This document shows, piece after piece, positions 1-8,078 of a DNA stretch of 16,549 nt; position 1 is the first letter of the stretch; each line of letters begins with the position of its first letter. The position numbers were made by a program, and so were the translations under genes. Under the pieces are notes generated by a model. It did not search any database. It was given only the letters and a program-made list of their open reading frames with translations, and was not told the DNA's origin. Source of the stretch: JBBRZF01 sp038236965 (GTDB lineage Bacteria > Acidobacteriota > Terriglobia > Terriglobales > Acidobacteriaceae); assembly GCA_038236965.1 (NCBI GenBank), contig JBBRZF010000066.1, positions 1 to 16,549 on the forward strand, given 5' to 3'.

Positions 1-1
1 C

Positions 2-883
2 GAGTCGTCGCCGATGGTGGATGCGCGCCTGCCTGACGGCTCGCGTGTCAACGCCATCATCCCTCCCCTCGCCGTCGATGGACCCTGTCTTTCCATCCGC
101 CGGTTTGGACGCGACCCGCTCACCGACCGCGACCTCATCGCCAACAAGACGATAACCGAGCCCATGCTCGAGATGCTGCAGTCGATGGTGCGCGGGCGCC
201 TTAACATCCTGATCTCCGGTGGCACCGGCGCTGGAAAGACGACTCTGCTCAATTGCCTCTCCACTTTCATTCCAGAGAGCGAGCGCATCGTCACCATCGA
301 AGATGCCGCCGAACTACAGCTCAAGCAGGCTCACGTCGTCCGCCTGGAAACCCGTCCTCCGAACATCGAAGGAAAAGGTGCGGTGAAACAGCGTCAGTTG
401 GTGATCAACAGCCTGCGTATGCGCCCGGACCGCATCCTGGTTGGCGAAGTCCGCGGCGAAGAAGCCTTCGACATGCTCCAGGCCATGAACACCGGCCATG
501 AAGGCTCGCTCACCACGGTCCACTCCAACTCCACACGCGACGCACTCTCCCGCGTGGAGAACATGGTGAGCATGGCCAACCTGAATCTGCCTGACCGCGC
601 GATCCGTCAGCAGATCGCGTCCGCCATCCACGCCGTCATCCAGGTCAGCCGACTCTTCGACGGTTCCAGAAAGGTCGTCAGCATTTCTGAAGTCACCGGC
701 ATGGAAGGCGACGTCGTCACTATGCAGGAATTGTTCACATTTGAGCGCAAGGGATTGACAGAAGACGGTCGCGTACGCGGCGTATTCCGCTCGACCGGCG
801 TGCGTCCCAAGTTCTCCGACAAGCTCGCAGCTGCCGGCTGTCGCCTCCGCCCAGGATTGTTCGATTCGATGCTCGAGGTCTAG
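2..883 (+). CDS. cpaF: CpaF/TadA-type Tad pilus assembly ATPase, 5' end cut by window
   Basis: Secretion ATPase (VirB11/PulE superfamily) that energises Flp/Tad pilus assembly from the cytoplasmic face of the inner membrane. The reading frame is open from base 2, and the residues before the first internal Met (ESSP) continue the family's 'D-x-SSPMVDARLPDGSRVN' stretch, so the true start lies upstream of the window. Counting from that Met: Walker A GGTGAGKTT at 69-77, the Asp box TIEDAAELQ near 94-102, Walker B/arginine region RPDRILVGEVRGEEA at 137-151, and the His box GHEGSLTTVH at 161-170. All key ATPase motifs are intact. Only the N-terminal all-alpha portion is missing, because of the window edge. 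The stop lies 18 bases before tadB, so it is clearly in an operon with tadB and tadC. The assignment to CpaF rather than a type II/IV secretion PulE rests on these motifs plus the neighbours. Confidence 0.95.
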   Translation, partial: ESSPMVDARLPDGSRVNAIIPPLAVDGPCLSIRRFGRDPLTDRDLIANKTITEPMLEMLQSMVRGRLNILISGGTGAGKTTLLNCLSTFIPESERIVTIEDAAELQLKQAHVVRLETRPPNIEGKGAVKQRQLVINSLRMRPDRILVGEVRGEEAFDMLQAMNTGHEGSLTTVHSNSTRDALSRVENMVSMANLNLPDRAIRQQIASAIHAVIQVSRLFDGSRKVVSISEVTGMEGDVVTMQELFTFERKGLTEDGRVRGVFRSTGVRPKFSDKLAAAGCRLRPGLFDSMLEV

Positions 884-888
884 CGACC

Positions 889-894
889 AAGGAG
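889..894 (+). promoter_or_regulatory. Shine-Dalgarno of tadB
   Basis: AAGGAG lies seven bases before the ATG at 902. It fixes the tadB start and shows that translation is independent of, but close to, cpaF. Confidence 0.7.
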
Positions 895-901
895 ATTTGT
901 C

Positions 902-1870
902 ATGGTGTTGTTAATCACGTTTCTGATCTTCATCGTCATCGCTATTGGGGTCTTTGCCTTCGGCGCATCGTTCGACGAACGCAATTCTCAGTCGCGCCTC
1001 CTCCGTGATCGCCTGAGTTCCGTTGACGCCGCAAGCACCCGCAATGACAGTGAAGAGCTTGCCCTACTACGCGACGAGTTGCTCAGCGAGATCCCCGCAC
1101 TCAACAGGATTCTTTCGCGGTCGCACAGCGTCCCCCGTCTGCGGCGTTTTCTCTCGCAGGCCGATGTCCGGTTAAAGGCCGGAAAGTTCCTGCTCATCTG
1201 CGTCGCCACTACATTCCTCGGCGGATGGATCACGTTCCTGATCAGCAACTCCCTGCTCTTCTCGATGCTCGGAACCTTCTTTGGTCTCATGATCCCGATC
1301 AGCTATATCAGCGTTCTCCGCTCACGCCGCTTCCATAAATTCGAGCAGGAGTTTCCGGAAGCCATCGAATTCCTAGCCCGCGCCGTTCGCGCCGGGCACG
1401 CATTCAGCACCGCGCTGGAGATGATCGCCTGCGAGCTTGGGGAGCCCGTAGCGGGAGAGTTCCGCAAACTCTACGAGGAACAGAAATTCGGCCTGCCCAT
1501 TCGCGACGCGCTTCTGAACCTGGTTGACCGCATGCCCATCGTGGACGTGAAGTTCTTTGTTACCGCCGTGATGTTGCAGCGGGAGACCGGCGGTAACCTC
1601 GCCGAGATACTCGATAAGCTGAGCTACGTCAACCGCGAACGTTTCAAGATCCTGCGCCAGGTGCGGACTTTTACCGCCCAAGGACGCCTCACTCTGGGGA
1701 TCCTGATGTGCCTGCCAGTCGGCTTGCTATTCATGCTCTTCTTCATGAACCGCGAGTTCATCACGCCGCTCTTCCACGACAGCATCGGGCACGCCATGAT
1801 CTTTACCGCCGTCACTCTGCAAATCGTCGGGTTCTTCATCATACGCAAGATCATCAACATCGAGGTGTAG
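902..1870 (+). CDS. tadB: TadB, Tad pilus inner-membrane platform protein
   Basis: Integral membrane protein of the Tad pilus platform (T2SSF/GspF-like fold) that partners with TadC and the CpaF ATPase. It has 322 residues, usual for TadB. An N-terminal membrane segment spans residues 2-22, a pair spans about 96-115 and 120-140, and two more lie at the C-terminus (about 262-282 and 296-316). The cytoplasmic T2SSF domain covers about 150-260 and begins with the family-typical FPEAIEFLARAVRAGHAFST. It also carries an RETGGNLAEIL segment, the region conserved across GspF/TadB proteins. A strong ribosome site precedes the ATG. The stop is followed after two bases by the tadC ATG, so expression is probably coupled. 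No oddities seen. Confidence 0.93.
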   Translation: MVLLITFLIFIVIAIGVFAFGASFDERNSQSRLLRDRLSSVDAASTRNDSEELALLRDELLSEIPALNRILSRSHSVPRLRRFLSQADVRLKAGKFLLICVATTFLGGWITFLISNSLLFSMLGTFFGLMIPISYISVLRSRRFHKFEQEFPEAIEFLARAVRAGHAFSTALEMIACELGEPVAGEFRKLYEEQKFGLPIRDALLNLVDRMPIVDVKFFVTAVMLQRETGGNLAEILDKLSYVNRERFKILRQVRTFTAQGRLTLGILMCLPVGLLFMLFFMNREFITPLFHDSIGHAMIFTAVTLQIVGFFIIRKIINIEV

Positions 1871-1872
1871 TC

Positions 1873-2775
1873 ATGACCGTACTGCTTTTCGTTGTGCTCT
1901 TCGTCACTCTCGCGACTGCGCTTTTCTCGGTCTCCGCAGCCACGCTTGCTCCTGCGTCGCTGGTCGGAATGCGCCTGCGCTCACTGGTCGGCTTTCGTAC
2001 AGGGCCTGAAAAACCGGATTTTCAGGATCGCTTTCAGGATGCGATGGGACCATTGAGCCGCGCGATACCGCAGTCGCCCGACGAAGTCTCGCGCACGCGC
2101 GCCTGGCTGATGATGGCCGGATATCGCGAGCAGCGGCACATGACCATCTACCTCGGGTTGCGGGTGCTTTGCGCCGGGCTCTTTGTGCTGCCCGCAATTC
2201 TAACCGGCTACATCATGACTTCGCCAATGCTCGGCTTCGCGCTAGCGGGCCTCGGGTACATGGCCCCACGCTTCATCTTGAAACGCAGGATCAAGGCCCG
2301 TCAGCACCGCATTGAATTGGGATTGGCAGACGCGCTCGACCTTTCTGTCATCTGCGTCGAGGCCGGACTCGGGCTCGATCAGGCCGTGCAGCGTGTCGGA
2401 CTTGACCTGGCCCACTCGCATCCCGACCTCAGTGAGGAGCTTGGCCTGGTCGGCTTAGAGATGCGCGCCGGCAAGCCGCGTGCCGAAGCGCTTCGCAACC
2501 TGGCCACTCGCACCGGAGTGGATGACGTGCGGGCGCTGGTCGCCGTGCTGGTGCAGACCGATCGCTTCGGCACCAGTGTTGCTCAGGCCCTACGGGTGCA
2601 CTCCGATGCTCTGCGTACTGAGCGCCGGCAGCGCGCGGAAGAACGGGCAGCCAAAACCACCATCAAAATGGTTCCCGTCCTCGTCTTCTTCGTGTTCCCG
2701 TCGATGTTTGTAGTCAGCCTTGGACCCGCAATCATCCAGTTGGTGCGCGTCCTGCTGCCGAGTTTGAATAAGTAG
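1873..2775 (+). CDS. tadC: TadC, second Tad inner-membrane platform protein
   Basis: Paralogue of TadB that forms the other half of the pilus assembly platform. The frame is open upstream to 1708, but that extension lies wholly inside tadB. The ATG at 1873, two bases after the tadB stop, gives a normal 300-residue TadC beginning with a hydrophobic helix (MTVLLFVVLFVTLATALFSV). Membrane segments follow at about 92-112, 114-134 and 268-290. The T2SSF domain (about 145-260) contains DALDLSVICVEAGLGLDQAV and the QTDRFGTSVAQALRVHSDALR segment, both characteristic of TadC. Orientation and order (cpaF-tadB-tadC) match Tad loci generally. The 50-base gap to the next gene ends the core Tad set here; pilin, secretin and CpaB/CpaE genes would be expected upstream, outside the window. 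Confidence 0.93.
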   Translation: MTVLLFVVLFVTLATALFSVSAATLAPASLVGMRLRSLVGFRTGPEKPDFQDRFQDAMGPLSRAIPQSPDEVSRTRAWLMMAGYREQRHMTIYLGLRVLCAGLFVLPAILTGYIMTSPMLGFALAGLGYMAPRFILKRRIKARQHRIELGLADALDLSVICVEAGLGLDQAVQRVGLDLAHSHPDLSEELGLVGLEMRAGKPRAEALRNLATRTGVDDVRALVAVLVQTDRFGTSVAQALRVHSDALRTERRQRAEERAAKTTIKMVPVLVFFVFPSMFVVSLGPAIIQLVRVLLPSLNK

Positions 2776-2825
2776 CTTCCCGCTCCACGTACTTCGCGAG
2801 CGGAACAGAGATCCGGGAGCAGGAT

Positions 2826-3218
2826 ATGTCGGCTGCGAAAAAAGGTTTCGCCTACAACAGGACTCGGCAGACTTTTCTGGCGACAGAGTTGCTGGTTGCA
2901 GACACCCACTGGACAAGAATGTGCGGATTGCTGGCCACTAGTCCGCAGGAGTTTTCCCCTGGAAGGGGGCTGTGGATAGTTCCCTGCCACGGCGTCCACA
3001 CGTTCGCCATGCGGTTTATCATCGACGCCATCTATCTCGATGCTGACCACCGCGTGACCCATGTGGAGCAGAATCTCCGGCCCTGGCGACTCGCACCCGT
3101 GCGCATGGACAGCTACACCGTGCTGGAACTTCCGTGCCACACCGTATACACCACCGGAACTTTGGTCGGCGATCAATTGGAACTCGCCTTCGATCGCAAG
3201 CGTGAGGCAGTGGCATGA
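2826..3218 (+). CDS. DUF192 family small protein
   Basis: A 130-residue member of the DUF192 (COG1430) family, whose biochemical function is unknown. Diagnostic features: an early W-x-R-M-x-GL motif (residues 29-35), then GRGLWIVPCHGVHTFAMRF at about 46-64, matching the family's G-x-G-x-x-I-x-P-x-x-x-I-H-T-x-x-M-R-F signature. Next come IDAIYLDADHRVTHVEQNLRPW and a C-terminal ELP-C-x-x-V segment. No signal peptide is visible, although many family members are exported. GGGAG at 2815-2819 precedes the ATG at a usable distance. The stop codon TGA sits inside the ATGATG of the next gene (four-base ATGA overlap), so the TonB-like protein is probably translationally coupled to it. DUF192 genes are recurrent neighbours of Tad loci, which fits the position; the link to pilus function is inference. 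Confidence 0.88.
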   Translation: MSAAKKGFAYNRTRQTFLATELLVADTHWTRMCGLLATSPQEFSPGRGLWIVPCHGVHTFAMRFIIDAIYLDADHRVTHVEQNLRPWRLAPVRMDSYTVLELPCHTVYTTGTLVGDQLELAFDRKREAVA

Positions 3219-5194
3219 TGCAGGCTGGTACAGTATCTCAGCGAGCGCCCGCGCTATTGGACGTCGCACCTCCGCGTCTGCTTGTCGAGTGGGAACCCCG
3301 ATGGCACGCTTTCCAGACGTCGATCCGCCCAGCATTGCTTCGCGCGACAAGGCCTCTTGCAGGAGAGATTGTTGCCGGGGCCAAGCCTGGACGCGGCAGC
3401 GTGGCATCACTTCTGATCCACGCAGTCTGCATGGCTGCCATTTTTTCGGTGACGACGCGCGTCTTGCACGAACAAGCGTTGCTCCGACCGCAAAGCAATG
3501 AGCAGAACAATACCAAGGTGCTCTATTACGCCGGACACGAACTCCCTTCGGTGGAGGGTGACGCATCAGGTCTGCGCGCCGGCTTGAGCGGTCGCTCCGG
3601 CGGACGCGAAGCATTCCATCCAACCCAAGTCATCAGGGTAGCGCGCGGAGACCAAGCCACCGAGCAGGTAGCCGACGTTGCAAGGTTGAGATTGCCCGTC
3701 AACAATGGCGCGGTGGCGAACCTCGTTGCCTTGCAACAGGGTGCATTACCTGCCGTACCAATTCAGTCGATTCGCTCGAGTCGTGCCGTCGCACTCGAAG
3801 TTCCGGCGGTTGCGCCAGCGCCGCTAGCTCAAGACATGCGCTCTCGCTCGCCGCAGATGTTCGCGACAGAGATCGTTGCTCCTGCGCCTGACGCCGCGGA
3901 GATTGCTTCCTTGCGCCGCTCGCCAAGACTCACTCGGGATGCCGTTCCCCCGCCAGTCTCCGCTCCGGCCCGCGACGTCAATTCCCTTGCGCGGCTTACG
4001 CTTCCCGCGCAGGTAGTGCAGCCTGCGACAGAGATCTCCGAGATTCCAGTCCACGGAGCGCGGCTTGCGCGTGGGCAAGTAGCCGTCGTAGCTCCTCCCA
4101 CCGACGTCGCGGAAACCGGCGTGAATCGAAGAACCTATTCCTTGAATGGAAGGGGCACGGCGGTTGCACCTCCCGCTGTCGACGTCGGGGCTGGCTCGCT
4201 CGGTGGAAATCCGAGTGGACGCGGCAAAGCCGCCCTGGCACTCGCTTCGCGAGGTACAAGCGTTGTGGGACCACCTGCCGATCCTGGTCCCGATAAGGTG
4301 GGTTTGCGCAGCGGTCGCGGCACGGTCGTTGCAGAGTCGGACTCACCGTCCGCCGGTATATCTAGCGGAACTTCGGGCGTCACCGGCGTCGTCGTGTCCG
4401 CCAATCCGGGCTCCGGAGTTGGCGCGCCGAGCGGCGCTGGTGATGGCTCGATTGCGATGTCTCCGCGCGGTTCAGGCACAACCGGGTTCGGCGGATCAGG
4501 CACAGGACACTCGGTGGGAGAGGGCTCCGGCACCGGCTCTGCAACAACCGGCTTTGGGCCGGGCGCTACCACGGCAGGAACCGGACACGGCGCTGATCCA
4601 AACGCCACCAACGGAATTGCAATCGGTGCGGGGCCGGGAGGCAGCGGCAGCGGCAGTGGAGGATTCATGAGCGGAATCACCGTGACCGGCGGCGGAACCG
4701 TTTACAACATTCCGAGTTTCAGTGGCTCTCCTGCTCCCAGTCCAGGGTCCATCCGCATGGCGGACAACCAGCCTCGACAGTCGCCGCGCATCACCGTGGT
4801 CGCCTCCGCACGCTCTGGAAGCGCGCTTCATGAGTATGGAGTGTTAAAGGGCTCCCACGTTTACACTATCTACATCGATACCGCCATCGGCACGGCGGTC
4901 ATGGAATTCTCTGAACAGCAGTCCTCGGGCCCCAGCTTTGAAACGGATCTCACTTCGCCGGAACCGATGCGCGCAGTTTTGCCTACGGGCATCCCGAAAG
5001 AGCGCGTCGTAATTTCCTGCACCATCGACCGCTCTGGAACTCTGCGTCATCTGCACGTGATGAATCCCCGCGACTCTGCCGCAGAAAGGCAGTTGCTAGT
5101 CGCGCTGGGAAACTGGCGCTTCCGACCGGTGCTCAAGGGAAATGATGCTGTCGAGGTGGACGCCATAGTCGGCTTCGGCATCGACACAAGGTAA
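3215..5194 (+). CDS. TonB-like protein with repeat-rich and Gly/Ser-rich linker
   Basis: A 659-residue protein with the plan of an energy transducer. A cytoplasmic N-terminus (about 1-60) is followed by one membrane helix (about 62-84), a long periplasmic linker and a TonB C-terminal-like domain (about 590-659: PKERVVISCTIDRSGTLRHL, then the family-typical ALGNWRFRPVLKGN at about 630-643). The linker has two parts. Residues about 205-375 hold roughly seven imperfect repeats of 22-27 residues with a V-V-x-P-P-x-D core, and residues about 380-500 are Gly/Ser/Thr-rich low complexity. It is much longer than a classical TonB (about 240 residues), and the N-terminal cytoplasmic stretch is unusually long. 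The start ATG overlaps the DUF192 stop. Whether it serves TonB-dependent transport or scaffolds an envelope machine beside the Tad genes cannot be decided; no exbB/exbD is in the window. Confidence 0.75.
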   Translation: MMQAGTVSQRAPALLDVAPPRLLVEWEPRWHAFQTSIRPALLRATRPLAGEIVAGAKPGRGSVASLLIHAVCMAAIFSVTTRVLHEQALLRPQSNEQNNTKVLYYAGHELPSVEGDASGLRAGLSGRSGGREAFHPTQVIRVARGDQATEQVADVARLRLPVNNGAVANLVALQQGALPAVPIQSIRSSRAVALEVPAVAPAPLAQDMRSRSPQMFATEIVAPAPDAAEIASLRRSPRLTRDAVPPPVSAPARDVNSLARLTLPAQVVQPATEISEIPVHGARLARGQVAVVAPPTDVAETGVNRRTYSLNGRGTAVAPPAVDVGAGSLGGNPSGRGKAALALASRGTSVVGPPADPGPDKVGLRSGRGTVVAESDSPSAGISSGTSGVTGVVVSANPGSGVGAPSGAGDGSIAMSPRGSGTTGFGGSGTGHSVGEGSGTGSATTGFGPGATTAGTGHGADPNATNGIAIGAGPGGSGSGSGGFMSGITVTGGGTVYNIPSFSGSPAPSPGSIRMADNQPRQSPRITVVASARSGSALHEYGVLKGSHVYTIYIDTAIGTAVMEFSEQQSSGPSFETDLTSPEPMRAVLPTGIPKERVVISCTIDRSGTLRHLHVMNPRDSAAERQLLVALGNWRFRPVLKGNDAVEVDAIVGFGIDTR

Positions 5195-5200
5195 CTCCCT

Positions 5201-6931
5201 TCACACACAACAAAAAACCTGCCACCCGGCAGGCTTTTTTAATGCGTGGTCGCCGAAGAACGTGAAGCGCTGAGTTTTGTCGCCGCTTCTTCTTCGGTGC
5301 GGCAGCCTTAGTTCCTGCCCGCTTTGCTGGCTTCCTGTCGATTCCTTAGAAGTGTCTGGATGGTGTCCAACAGGTTGCGCATCGGTAGTCACCGAGTTCT
5401 GCATCAGGAAGATGCAGTTCTTGATGGCTTCCATTGGATTGTTGACTTCATGAGCGATGGTTCCCGCGAGCCTTCCAGCTGCGGCAAATTTCTCCATCTC
5501 CAACATGCGGCGTTCCATCTTCAATTGTTCCACTCGGCGGACAGCCGTCAGGTCGCGCAGCACGGTCACCGTGTAGGCAACCTGCGCGCGCTCATCGTAG
5601 ATCTTGCCGGAGTGGGCGTCGGACTCCACTTCCTGGCGCGTCGCCGGGTGAACCAGACGCAGCGGCGCGCTCTCCCTGTCACTGAACGAAAAGGTGAATG
5701 CCGTGATGTATGCATCCAACTTCGCCTGGTTACGCAGGCGCACCGGCGAACGCATGGTTTCCCTGTCGCTGCCGAATAACTCCGTTGCCAGCGGATCCAG
5801 TAGTACGACTTTGGCATCCTTGTCGCAGACCACGATCGGGTCGCCCACATTCTCGATGATGAGGTTCAGACGATCACGGTCCTGGCGGACAACCTCTTCG
5901 GCGGTAGCCATGCGCTCATAGTTCAATCGCAACTCTTCGTCGGCGCGGCGCAGATCGGTAACATCACGCATAACCGTTACCATTCCGGTGCGTCGTCCAT
6001 CGCGCGTATAACTTGGCGCGGATACCGCTTCAAACAACACTTCCTCGCCTTCGGTCGCATCCACCAGCGTCATGTCGCGAGAGGAATCGCTGCCTGAGAC
6101 CAGCATCGAAGACAGCGCCGCCGAGAAAAGCATGTTGTTCAACTCCACCGCTCGCACACGACCTTCGCTTACGTGTGCGGGAAGTTTGAAGAACCGCTCT
6201 GCCGCCTTGTTCTGCATGATCACGCGATACTGCGTATCCGTCAGGATCGCCGGGTCGGCCATGCTTTCCATCACCGTCTGCATTTGCCCGATGGTGACCT
6301 CCATCTCCGACATCCGGTTGAAGTAGTGCTCCGTCTTGAACAATCGGGAGAGCGAACGGTTCGCCATCTCAATCAACGCGTTGAGTCCGGTCACACTTTC
6401 CTGCGAATTCTTGCGCGGCAATTCCACGACCACTGCGGCGGCGTAAGCACGCATGTCACAAGCTCCGCAAACTTGCTCGTTCAGTTGGAGCTTTCGCGTA
6501 CAGTGATGGTTTGCGACGGCCGGGCAATCAGGGCTGCCGATGCGCTCGGCTTCCCCACAGACGGTAGCCTTGCGGAATACCATCGGATAGCAGAACAGAG
6601 CCGGGCCATTTTTCCTGGCTGGAGGGATGACCCGTGGCTGCTGTGCGTGGATCGTCTGAACCACCGGGTGCTCCATCGCGTAAAGCGAAGCGGTGAAGCG
6701 TTGCAACCTGGCCTTGGAGAAGTTTTGTGATGCGACCGGACGCAGCTCGGCACCATCAAAATCTACGGTGGCGATCAACGCACATGGGTATCCCAGGGCG
6801 ACGATCTCATCCAGCAGGAGTGGGAATATCTCCTCGGAACGCTCGACGGCCAGCAGGCGGAGCGCCGCGTTCGTCTGACGTTCCGGGAATCCGGCGTCTT
6901 CGGTTTTCAGGCGCATCTCGACCGTGGCCAT
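5201..6931 (-). pseudogene. GAF/PAS/PAS sensor histidine kinase lacking its ATPase domain
   Basis: A 576-residue cytoplasmic sensor protein. An N-terminal GAF-like region (about 20-170) carries six cysteines (C114, C125, C136, C144, C155, C158). Two PAS domains follow, about 215-325 (ending in the typical MVTVMRDVTDLRRADEEL) and 350-465 (ending VTVLRDLTAVRRVEQL). A short coiled coil leads into the HisKA H box AGRLAGTIAHEVNNPMEAIKN with the phospho-accepting His at 494. After about residue 520 the protein loses family resemblance and runs through the terminator hairpin to its stop. No N, G1, F or G2 box is found in any frame before the terminator, so the catalytic ATPase domain is absent. It is most likely a 3'-truncated kinase. 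It could alternatively survive as a non-catalytic sensor served by another kinase. The ATG at 6931 has only a weak GGGA upstream, and Met6 is an alternative start; an in-frame TAG lies just upstream. No response regulator adjoins it. Confidence 0.7.
5212..5241. terminator. Bidirectional intrinsic terminator between convergent genes
   Basis: CCTGCC, loop ACCC, GGCAGG forms a GC-rich stem. It is preceded by six A and followed by CTTTTTT, so each strand reads as stem plus U tract. It sits 18 bases after the TonB-like stop and inside the degenerate 3' end of the converging kinase gene, serving both. Confidence 0.85.
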
Positions 6932-7197
6932 CGCAAATAATCCCGTGTGCCCCTATCGCGCAAGGATACGCAAATCACTCCTTCACAAAATGACTCGCCC
7001 TAAACAGAAACGCCAGCTACTATTCGGCTGCGAAATTAGATGCAGATTTAAACGCTTTTAGGAAAAATTTACCCGGAAAATTTCACGCTTCGTCATGCCC
7101 GCAAGGGGCGATTTCAGCCCCATGTCGCCGACACCAAGAACACTCGCTGGATACATCCATTTGGGAAGAACGGAACCCGCAAAACCAGCTACAAAGT

Positions 7198-7371
7198 TTA
7201 GGGAATGTAGCACGTACGTGGAGACGAATGGCCTGAGGAAATCTCGGTGCAGATGTGGATATCTATTTTCTCCAGAAGATTGCCCAAAGGACCGAGGTCA
7301 AGGTTCAAATCCGCCGGTGTCAGGCCGAAATTTGACGCAAGTTCGTTCACTTTTTCTTCCTTACTGCTCAC
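7198..7371 (-). pseudogene. gvpK: Truncated gvpK: C-terminal signature of gas vesicle protein GvpK
   Basis: A 57-codon frame starting with GTG whose bases overlap the gvpF/L stop (GTGA), with AAGGAG at 7380-7385 eight bases upstream. Residues 6-32 include EKVNELASNFGL and then DLNLDLGPLGNLL, which I recognise as the conserved C-terminus of GvpK, a gas vesicle assembly protein usually about 90-115 residues long. The preceding helical two-thirds of GvpK is absent, and nothing matching it occurs in gvpF/L or in other frames. After the signature the frame runs on for about 24 unrelated residues, which looks like read-through past a lost stop. The simplest reading is an internal deletion in gvpK that kept the coupled start. 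A short peptide may still be made, but a working GvpK is unlikely. The family call rests on the signature only. Confidence 0.65.
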
Positions 7372-8036
7372 CCCGCTTGCTCCTTTTGCACGAACTCGCT
7401 TGGCGGCCATGGGCCGCTTAACACCACGCGAACCTCGCCCGGCAGTTTCACTCCACTTACCGATTTCTTGAAGGCATCCTGCGAATCGCGCGCGATAAGC
7501 GCATAACAACGCACGGACTCACCCTCGCGCACATGCCAGTCGCGCGCCAGCGCTCCGGCAGCCTTGCGTAGAGCGTCGCTCGATTTCTGCACCAGTGCGT
7601 TCGCCGCCTGCTTGGCCTTCAGATAGGCGGTCCCGGTCTCGGGCTCATCCGTCTCGGCGCCCGTCTGCTTCATGCGCAATTCGAATTGCACCAGACCCTC
7701 GAGCCGCTCCAGCGCGTCCAGGTAGTCGTCCGAGTGGTCCTCCAAAAAGTCGTGCAGTTCCTCTTCGTCGCCGACCAGGGTCACAAAGCGAAATGGGATC
7801 ACCGTAGCCTGGGCAAATATCTTCTGCACCGTGTCCTGGAAACTCAACGCGTCTGCGCGTATCTCCTCGGATGTCTTGGGAGCCGCGTCCAACTCGGAGT
7901 AGAAACAGGTCAATCCGCTTTCTTCGAGCGTTTGCAGTTCCGCACCGCGCACAGCCACATCCGGCGGCACAACGTTGGTATCCGAGCTGACGATACAGTA
8001 AGGCAGTAAAGGCATGGCTTTCTCTTTCGCGCTCAT
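7368..8036 (-). CDS. gvpF: GvpF/GvpL-family gas vesicle protein
   Basis: A 222-residue protein of the GvpL/GvpF family, minor components that assist gas vesicle nucleation and assembly. Visible family features: an N-terminal beta-alpha subdomain (YCIVSSDTN...TCFYSEL), the central QATVIPFRFVTLVGDEEEL corresponding to the family's V-x-P-x-R-F-G-T-x-F motif, an amphipathic region around LEGLVQFELRMKQ, and the C-terminal hallmark LSGPWPP at about 210-216. The frame is intact and near full length. ATG at 8036 is the longest start. Met8 (8015), preceded by AAAGAG, is an equally good start and gives a family-like N-terminus (MPLLPYCIV). It lies 42 bases downstream of the GvpA-like gene and overlaps the gvpK remnant by four bases, so the three form one small operon. 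GvpF and GvpL cannot be told apart by eye. Confidence 0.8.
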   Translation of the reverse strand: MSAKEKAMPLLPYCIVSSDTNVVPPDVAVRGAELQTLEESGLTCFYSELDAAPKTSEEIRADALSFQDTVQKIFAQATVIPFRFVTLVGDEEELHDFLEDHSDDYLDALERLEGLVQFELRMKQTGAETDEPETGTAYLKAKQAANALVQKSSDALRKAAGALARDWHVREGESVRCYALIARDSQDAFKKSVSGVKLPGEVRVVLSGPWPPSEFVQKEQAG

Positions 8037-8078
8037 ATCGGCGCAGGAAATTTCCGCGACTATGCGCGGTTACGGCGT

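Noticed and set aside
2583..3623. 346-codon minus-strand open frame
   Set aside because: Overlaps tadC, DUF192 and the TonB-like gene, all with clear family matches; no recognisable protein features.
4135..4680. Long Pro-rich open frame on the minus strand
   Set aside because: It is the reverse complement of the Gly/Ser-rich linker of the TonB-like gene; its composition follows from that and it has no ribosome site.
6990..7020. Sigma-54-like GG/GC pair upstream of the truncated kinase
   Set aside because: TGGC is present but the -12 GC dinucleotide is missing at the required distance.
7105..7121. GGGGC/GCCCC hairpin downstream of the gvp genes as a terminator
   Set aside because: Only five pairs and no T tract on either strand.
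7198..7371. Possible class I lanthipeptide precursor (contains a LNLDL string like the FNLDL leader box, and a Cys/Ser/Thr-containing tail)
   Set aside because: No lanB, lanC or exporter gene is nearby, and the string is better explained by the GvpK C-terminal signature next to gvpF/L.
7095..7421. Plus-strand 108-codon open frame opposite the gvpK remnant
   Set aside because: No family likeness, and the opposite strand has a recognisable signature with ribosome site.
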